DNA of 64,000 bases, taken from assembly GCA_001534745.1 (NCBI GenBank), contig CP013997.1:620001-684000 (forward strand), in the 5' to 3' direction. This document shows positions 59,263-64,000 of the stretch, in pieces. A program made the translations under genes and the position numbers. The notes below the pieces were generated by a model. That model saw only the letters and a list, made by a program, of their open reading frames with translations. It made no database searches and was not told the origin of the DNA. Numbering within the stretch: position 1 is the stretch's first letter; every line of letters begins with the position of its first letter. This stretch comes from Pseudomonas monteilii (GTDB lineage Bacteria > Pseudomonadota > Gammaproteobacteria > Pseudomonadales > Pseudomonadaceae).

Positions 59263-60822
59263 TTACAGACCTGGCAGGGACTGGCGGATCTGGTCGATCA
59301 GGCTGTCCATGCTGGCGCAGACCTGGGTGTCGACGCGTTTGCTGCAGGCCTGCTCTTCGGCTTCCAGCGGTTCGCGCTCGGCCTGTTGCGCCTGGATCAC
59401 CTCGAGCGTGGCATCGGACGGATCGCGCTGCTCGGCCTGGCGTTGTTGCAGCCAGCTGGCGATCACCGCGTCCGGGGCGTGGCAGTCGAGAATCACGAAG
59501 GGCACGCCGGTCTCGCTGGCGACAGCTGCGGCGGCCTGGCGCTGCTCGCGCTTGAGGTAGGTGGCATCGAGCACCACCGGGAACCCGGCGCGCAGGATGA
59601 CGGCGGCCAGGTGATGCAGACGCTGGTAGGTCTTCTGGCTGGCCTGTGGGTCGTACAGACCGGCATGCAGCGCTTGCTCATCCTGGGCCTGCTCAGGGAA
59701 CAGGCGCTTGCGCTCGACGTCCGAACGCACGCGAATCGTGCCCAGGGCTTCGACCAGGCGCATCGACACATGGCTCTTGCCCACCGCCGAGACGCCGTGG
59801 GTGATGGCCAGCAGGCGCGACGGGATGGCGCTGTAGCTTTCTGCCAGGTTGGCATAGTTGCGGTAGGTGCGCAGCGTGGTGGCGCGTTCCACGCCCGTGG
59901 CGTTGGGCGACAGGCCGAACAGGGCGACCTTGGCCCGTACCAGGGCGCGGTAGGCCTTGTAGAAGTTCAGCAGTTCCAGCCCCTCGTAGTCACCGGTCAG
60001 TTCCAGGTACTGGCTGACGAAGCGACGCGACAGGCTTTTCAGGCCGCGGTCTTCCAGGTCCATGGCCAGGAAGGCGATGTCGGCGTACACATCGGTCAGG
60101 CGGAACGGCTCGTTGAACTCGATGCAGTCGAAGATCACCACCTGCCCATCGATCAGCGTGGCGTTGCCCAGGTGGATGTCGCCATGGCATTCACGGATGA
60201 ACCCCTCGGCCTTGCGCGCCTCCAGCAGCGGGCGCAGACGCTCGAAGCTGCTCTGGGCCCAGGATTGCAGGCTGTCGAGTTGCCGCAGGTCGGCCTCATC
60301 TGTGAGGAACGGGCGGATCTGCTCGAAGTTTTGTTCGACCGGTTGCAGGACGCTTTCTGGCGTGCCGAGCGGATGGTCGACGGGCACGGTCGGCGCGTGC
60401 AGGTGGAAGTCGGCGATCTGCGCCGCCATCTGGTCGATGTGCGCGGCGGTCAGTTCGCCATTGGCCTGCAGGGTGTTGAGCATGTGCGCCTGGGGGAACT
60501 GGCGCATCTTCAGGGCATATTCGATCGCCTCGCCCTGGCCGCCCAGCTGCGGCGCGTCTACCGAGCCCGTGATCGGCAGCACGTCGAGGTAGACGTCCTG
60601 GGTCAGGCGCTGGTTGAGGCGCAGTTCTTCGTTGCAGAAGTGCGCGCGCTGGCCCAGGTCGGTGAAGTCGAGAAAACCGAAGTTCATCGGCTTCTTGATC
60701 TTGTAGGCATAGTCACCGGTCAGCAGGACCCAGGAAATGTGCGTCTCGATCAGCTGGAAGCCGTCGACGGGATGGGGGTAGAGCGCGGGGTTCTGCAGCG
60801 CGTTGATCAGAGCTTGGCTCAC
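59263..60822 (-). CDS. two-domain protein: aminoglycoside phosphotransferase-like kinase fused to P-loop ATPase (GTG start)
   Basis: A 519-residue protein. The N-terminal part (about 1-330) resembles the APH/choline kinase fold: YKIKKPMNFGFLDF near the nucleotide-binding region, the catalytic loop ECHGDIHLGNATL, and the metal-binding IFDCIEF. The C-terminal part (about 350-510) is an AAA/Zeta-like P-loop domain with Walker A HGVSAVGKSHVS and a second conserved VLDATYLKREQR. This fusion is widespread in proteobacteria but its substrate is not known. GTG 60822 has AAGGA seven bases upstream; the longer frame to 60918 is not conserved. Confidence 0.87.
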   Translation of the reverse strand: MSQALINALQNPALYPHPVDGFQLIETHISWVLLTGDYAYKIKKPMNFGFLDFTDLGQRAHFCNEELRLNQRLTQDVYLDVLPITGSVDAPQLGGQGEAIEYALKMRQFPQAHMLNTLQANGELTAAHIDQMAAQIADFHLHAPTVPVDHPLGTPESVLQPVEQNFEQIRPFLTDEADLRQLDSLQSWAQSSFERLRPLLEARKAEGFIRECHGDIHLGNATLIDGQVVIFDCIEFNEPFRLTDVYADIAFLAMDLEDRGLKSLSRRFVSQYLELTGDYEGLELLNFYKAYRALVRAKVALFGLSPNATGVERATTLRTYRNYANLAESYSAIPSRLLAITHGVSAVGKSHVSMRLVEALGTIRVRSDVERKRLFPEQAQDEQALHAGLYDPQASQKTYQRLHHLAAVILRAGFPVVLDATYLKREQRQAAAAVASETGVPFVILDCHAPDAVIASWLQQRQAEQRDPSDATLEVIQAQQAEREPLEAEEQACSKRVDTQVCASMDSLIDQIRQSLPGL

Positions 60823-60924
60823 GGGCGATCCTTCTGGGTCAGGGAATTCGAATCCGTCATTATGGTCAATGGTGCCGCCCCTGCAAACCGCCAGAGGGCG
60901 CCTGCCCAGCCTCAGCAAAGTGCG

Positions 60925-60930
60925 TATAAT
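60925..60930 (+). promoter_or_regulatory. consensus -10 box eight bases before the mrcB start
   Basis: TATAAT at 60925-60930, the exact -10 consensus, is followed by only eight bases before ATG 60939. No good -35 is seen at the right distance (CTGCCC at 60902-60907). If used, transcription would begin at or next to the A of the start codon. Confidence 0.5.
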
Positions 60931-60938
60931 CCGCCGCC

Positions 60939-63260
60939 ATGACTCGTACCAAGACTTCCCGCACCCCCAAAAAACGCCCGACCGGACGCACTCGCGCCTG
61001 GCTGGGCTGGGCTCTCAAGCTCAGCCTGGTCGGCCTGGTGATACTCGCCGGCTTCGCGGTCTATCTCGACGCCGTCGTCCAGGACAAGTTCGCCGGCAAA
61101 CGCTGGTCGATCCCGGCCAAGGTCTACGCGCGGCCGCTGGAGCTGTTCAATGGCCAGAAGCTCAGCCGCGACGATTTCCTGACCGAGCTCGATGCCCTCG
61201 GCTATCGACGCGAAAGCTCGGCCAATGGCCCGGGCGCCGCCTCGGTCAATGGCAACACGGTCGACATCAACACCCGTGGCTTCCAGTTCTACGAAGGGCT
61301 GGAGCCCGCGCAGTTCGTGCGCGTGCGCTTCTCCGGCGACTACGTGACCGGGCTCAGCGGGGCCAATGGCGCCAAGCTCGACGTGGTGCGCCTGGAGCCG
61401 CTGATGATCGGCGGCATCTACCCGAAGAACCTCGAGGACCGCATCCTGATCAACATCGACCAGGTGCCGCCGTACCTGCTCGAGACCTTGGTCGCGGTCG
61501 AGGACCGTGACTTCTACAGCCATATGGGCGTTTCGCCCAAGTCGATCGCCCGGGCGATCTGGGTCAACACCTCGTCCGGTGCCATGCGCCAGGGCGGCAG
61601 TACCCTGACCCAGCAGCTGGTGAAGAACTTCTACCTCACCAACGAGCGCAGCCTGAGCCGCAAGCTGACCGAGGCCATGATGGCCGTGCTGCTGGAACTG
61701 CACTACGACAAGCGTGAGATCCTCGAGGCTTACCTCAACGAAGTGTTCATCGGCCAGGATGGTCAGCGCGCGGTGCACGGCTTCGGCCTGGCCAGTCAGT
61801 TCTTCTTCAGCCAGCCGCTGTCGGAACTCAAGCTGCACCAGGTGGCCTTGCTGGTGGGCATGGTCAAGGGGCCGTCCTACTACAACCCGCGTCGCTACCC
61901 TGAACGCGCCCTGAATCGCCGCAACCTGGTGCTCGACCTGCTCGCCGAGCAGGGCGTGGCGACCCAGGAAGCCGTCGATGCAGCCAAGAAGATGCCGCTG
62001 GGCGTGACCAAGCGCGGCAGCCTGGCCGACAGCTCCTTCCCGGCCTTCCTCGATCTGGTCAAGCGTCAGCTGCGCCAGGACTACCGTGACGAAGACTTGA
62101 CCGAAGAAGGCTTGCGCATCTTCACCAGTTTCGACCCGATCCTGCAGATGAAGGCCGAGTCGGCCATGACCGAGACCTTCAAGCGGCTGGCCGGGCGCAA
62201 GGGCGCCGACGAGGTCGAGTCGGCGATGGTCGTGACCAACCCGGAAACCGGTGAAGTGCAGGCGCTGATCGGCAGCCGCCAGTCCGGTTTCGCCGGCTTC
62301 AACCGGGCCATCGATGCGGTCCGGCCGATCGGCTCGCTGGTCAAGCCGGCGGTCTACCTGACCGCGCTGGAGAAACCCAGCCAGTACACCCTGACCAGCT
62401 GGGTGCAGGACGAGCCCTTCTCGGTCAAGGGCGCCGATGGCCAGGTCTGGCGGCCGCAGAACTATGAGCGCAAGCCCCATGGGACCATCTACCTCTACCA
62501 GGGGCTGGCGCACTCCTACAACCTGTCCACCGCCAAGATCGGCCTGGAAGTCGGCGTGCCCAATGTGATCAAGACCATCGGGCGGCTCGGGGTCAACGTC
62601 GATTGGCCACCGTACCCGGCGATGTTGCTGGGGGCCGGCGGCATGTCGCCAGTGCAGGTGGCGACCATGTACCAGACGCTGGCCAACGGCGGCTTCAACA
62701 CGCCCATGCGCGGTATCCGCAGCGTGCTGACGGCCGAAGGCGAGCCGCTCAAGCGCTACCCGTTCCAGATCCAGCAGACCTTCGACCCGGGCGCCATCTT
62801 CCTGGTACAGAACGCCATGCAGCGGGTCATGCGTGAAGGCACTGGCCGCTCGGTGTACAACACGCTGCCCAGCTCCTTGACCCTGGCAGGCAAGACCGGC
62901 ACCAGCAACGACTCGCGCGACAGCTGGTTCTCCGGCTTCAGCCAGGACCTGCTGGCCGTGGTCTGGCTGGGCCGCGACGACAATGGCAAGACGCCTTTCA
63001 CCGGGGCGACCGGTGCCTTGCAGGTGTGGACCAGCTTCATGCGCAAGGCCGACCCGCTGCCGCTGGACATGCCGCAGCCGGACAACATCGTGCAGGCCTG
63101 GATCGACCCGTACTCGGGCAAAGGCTCCGATCCCAGCTGTCCGGGAGCCGTGCAGATGCCGTATATTCGCGGCAGCGAACCGCCTGCCGGCGCCGCCTGC
63201 AACGCTCAGCCCGAGGCCGAAGATTCGGTCATGGACTGGGTCAAGGGCTGGATGAACTGA
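60939..63260 (+). CDS. mrcB: penicillin-binding protein 1B (bifunctional transglycosylase/transpeptidase)
   Basis: A 773-residue class A PBP building peptidoglycan. A basic cytoplasmic tail (1-28) is followed by one membrane helix (about 29-47) and a UB2H-like domain. The GT51 glycosyltransferase has its catalytic Glu in VAVEDRDFYSHMG near 187 and the RQGGSTLTQQLVKN motif. The transpeptidase has SxxK in GSLVKP near 464, SxN in SYNLS, and KTGTS near 651. The start at 60939 has no ribosome site and lies next to a TATAAT. A lipoprotein gene follows. Confidence 0.95.
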   Translation: MTRTKTSRTPKKRPTGRTRAWLGWALKLSLVGLVILAGFAVYLDAVVQDKFAGKRWSIPAKVYARPLELFNGQKLSRDDFLTELDALGYRRESSANGPGAASVNGNTVDINTRGFQFYEGLEPAQFVRVRFSGDYVTGLSGANGAKLDVVRLEPLMIGGIYPKNLEDRILINIDQVPPYLLETLVAVEDRDFYSHMGVSPKSIARAIWVNTSSGAMRQGGSTLTQQLVKNFYLTNERSLSRKLTEAMMAVLLELHYDKREILEAYLNEVFIGQDGQRAVHGFGLASQFFFSQPLSELKLHQVALLVGMVKGPSYYNPRRYPERALNRRNLVLDLLAEQGVATQEAVDAAKKMPLGVTKRGSLADSSFPAFLDLVKRQLRQDYRDEDLTEEGLRIFTSFDPILQMKAESAMTETFKRLAGRKGADEVESAMVVTNPETGEVQALIGSRQSGFAGFNRAIDAVRPIGSLVKPAVYLTALEKPSQYTLTSWVQDEPFSVKGADGQVWRPQNYERKPHGTIYLYQGLAHSYNLSTAKIGLEVGVPNVIKTIGRLGVNVDWPPYPAMLLGAGGMSPVQVATMYQTLANGGFNTPMRGIRSVLTAEGEPLKRYPFQIQQTFDPGAIFLVQNAMQRVMREGTGRSVYNTLPSSLTLAGKTGTSNDSRDSWFSGFSQDLLAVVWLGRDDNGKTPFTGATGALQVWTSFMRKADPLPLDMPQPDNIVQAWIDPYSGKGSDPSCPGAVQMPYIRGSEPPAGAACNAQPEAEDSVMDWVKGWMN

Positions 63261-63311
63261 ATGCGTGGCCTGCCATCAGGGCGGGCCACCTGATGCTTGA
63301 GAGGGTGTGAC

Positions 63312-64000
63312 GTGAACAAGTGGTGGTTTCCTGCCTTGACGGCGCTGGCCATGCTGCATGGCTGCTCCAGCGTTCCACGTGGTTCGATCCCGGTGGTGGA
63401 TTCGAGCACGCGCGTGTCCAACAGCGAGCGGGTCCAGGCCACTCGCACGCCGGCAGCCTCGGTCAACCGAGGCACGGCGCAGGCCCAGTCGATGCCGACC
63501 GACACCGGGGTGATGGTCATGGTGCCCCAGGGTGCCGGTGCCGCACCGATCCAGACGTTCCCGGCCTCGACCGCCGCGGCGCCGATCAGCACCGGGCCGA
63601 TCACGCCAGCGCCTGCCGGCGATGACGAACCGTTCGACATCGCGGCCATGGATGCCGCCGCTGCCAGCAAGGCGGCGGCTGCCAGCACGCCTACCGGCAT
63701 CCCACGGAGCAACGCAGCGGCCAGTGGCGGCCTGTCGGCCGACGAGCAGCTCGACGGCCCCGTGTTGGCGCTGTTGACCACGGCCCAGCAACAGCAGGGC
63801 GGTGGTGACTTCAACGGTGCCTCGTCGAGCCTCGAGCGCGCCCAGCGCATCGCGCCCCGTGAGCCCCAGGTGCTGTTCCGCCTGGCCCAGGTGCGACTGG
63901 CCCAGGGCGATGCTGCCCAGGCCGAGCAACTGGCACGCCGTGCGCTGACCTACGCCAACGGACGCCCGAACCTGCAGGCCGAGCTGTGGAACGTGATCGC
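63312..64000 (+). CDS. TPR-containing lipoprotein, truncated by window end (GTG start)
   Basis: An open frame of at least 229 codons from GTG 63312 with GAGAGGG upstream; no stop is reached by 64000. It begins MNKWWFPALTALAMLHGC, a lipoprotein signal with the lipidated Cys at residue 18 (the residue at -2 is His, slightly unusual). A long low-complexity Ala/Pro/Thr region follows, then helical repeats (FNGASSSLERAQRIAPREP and LAQGDAAQAEQLARRAL) of tetratricopeptide type. Position after mrcB suggests an outer-membrane lipoprotein in envelope or cell-wall work, possibly a PBP1b partner; that is a guess. Confidence 0.83.
   Translation, partial: MNKWWFPALTALAMLHGCSSVPRGSIPVVDSSTRVSNSERVQATRTPAASVNRGTAQAQSMPTDTGVMVMVPQGAGAAPIQTFPASTAAAPISTGPITPAPAGDDEPFDIAAMDAAAASKAAAASTPTGIPRSNAAASGGLSADEQLDGPVLALLTTAQQQQGGGDFNGASSSLERAQRIAPREPQVLFRLAQVRLAQGDAAQAEQLARRALTYANGRPNLQAELWNVI

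Overview
The window is a GC-rich piece of a Pseudomonas chromosome, most likely from the P. putida group. The evidence is gene order rather than a search: lldP-lldD-dld with divergent lldR, smpB/ratA, bamE/fur, recN, grpE-dnaK-dnaJ-dapB-carAB-greA, rlmE-ftsH-folP-glmM-tpiA-secG-tRNAs-rimP-nusA-infB-rbfA-truB-rpsO-pnp, then pgi, panBC, folK, pcnB, crcZ, cbrBA, gluQ, dksA, sfsA and mrcB. REP-type repeats of pseudomonad form also occur. It is almost entirely core genome. I see no prophage, insertion sequence, CRISPR array, toxin island or defence system.

Layout. (1) 1-7270: a small exported protein, then the lactate utilisation locus, with a perfect 31-bp palindromic LldR operator between lldP and lldR. 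(2) 7270-9740: smpB, ratA, bamE and fur. (3) 9900-22500: recN with two LexA-like boxes; grpE and dnaK, each behind a near-perfect heat-shock (sigma-32) promoter; dnaJ, dapB; then carA behind a candidate attenuator, carB, greA and a DUF4149 membrane protein. (4) 22500-38310: a dense run of translation, RNA-processing and envelope housekeeping genes, including tRNA-Leu(GAG) and an initiator tRNA-Met upstream of rimP-nusA-infB. (5) 38310-48640: a BON-domain protein, a DUF748 protein, an MpaB/DUF2236 protein, pgi, panC/panB, folK and pcnB. (6) 48640-53940: the carbon-catabolite control locus: crcZ small RNA with its sigma-54 promoter and upstream activator motifs, cbrB, cbrA and a 58-residue gene (cbrX) overlapping cbrA. 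(7) 53940-64000: repeats, gluQ, dksA, an aminotransferase with sfsA, a Rieske protein, the iron-responsive small RNA prrF behind a Fur box, a TfoX C-terminal-domain protein, a two-domain kinase protein, mrcB and the start of a lipoprotein gene cut by the window edge.

How it works together. CbrAB, the sigma-54 machinery and CrcZ form one circuit: CbrB drives CrcZ, which by established knowledge titrates Hfq/Crc. Fur in the same window is the expected repressor of prrF. Lactate enters through LldP and is oxidised by two flavoenzymes (LldD for L-lactate, Dld for D-lactate) under LldR. Most remaining genes belong to translation (smpB, rimP, infB, rbfA, truB, rpsO, rlmE, gluQ, tRNAs), RNA turnover (pnp, pcnB), protein quality control (grpE-dnaK-dnaJ, ftsH) or basic biosynthesis (carAB, dapB, folP, folK, panBC, glmM).

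The most useful items beyond routine gene calling are two small RNAs, one gene under 60 codons, several promoter/operator assignments, non-ATG starts, a candidate carA attenuator, a very long hairpin between rpsO and pnp, a GTTAC-repeat array upstream of panB, and the absence of the usual rnfH next to ratA. I did not find a credible undescribed multi-gene system. All identifications come from reading the sequence; no database search was run.
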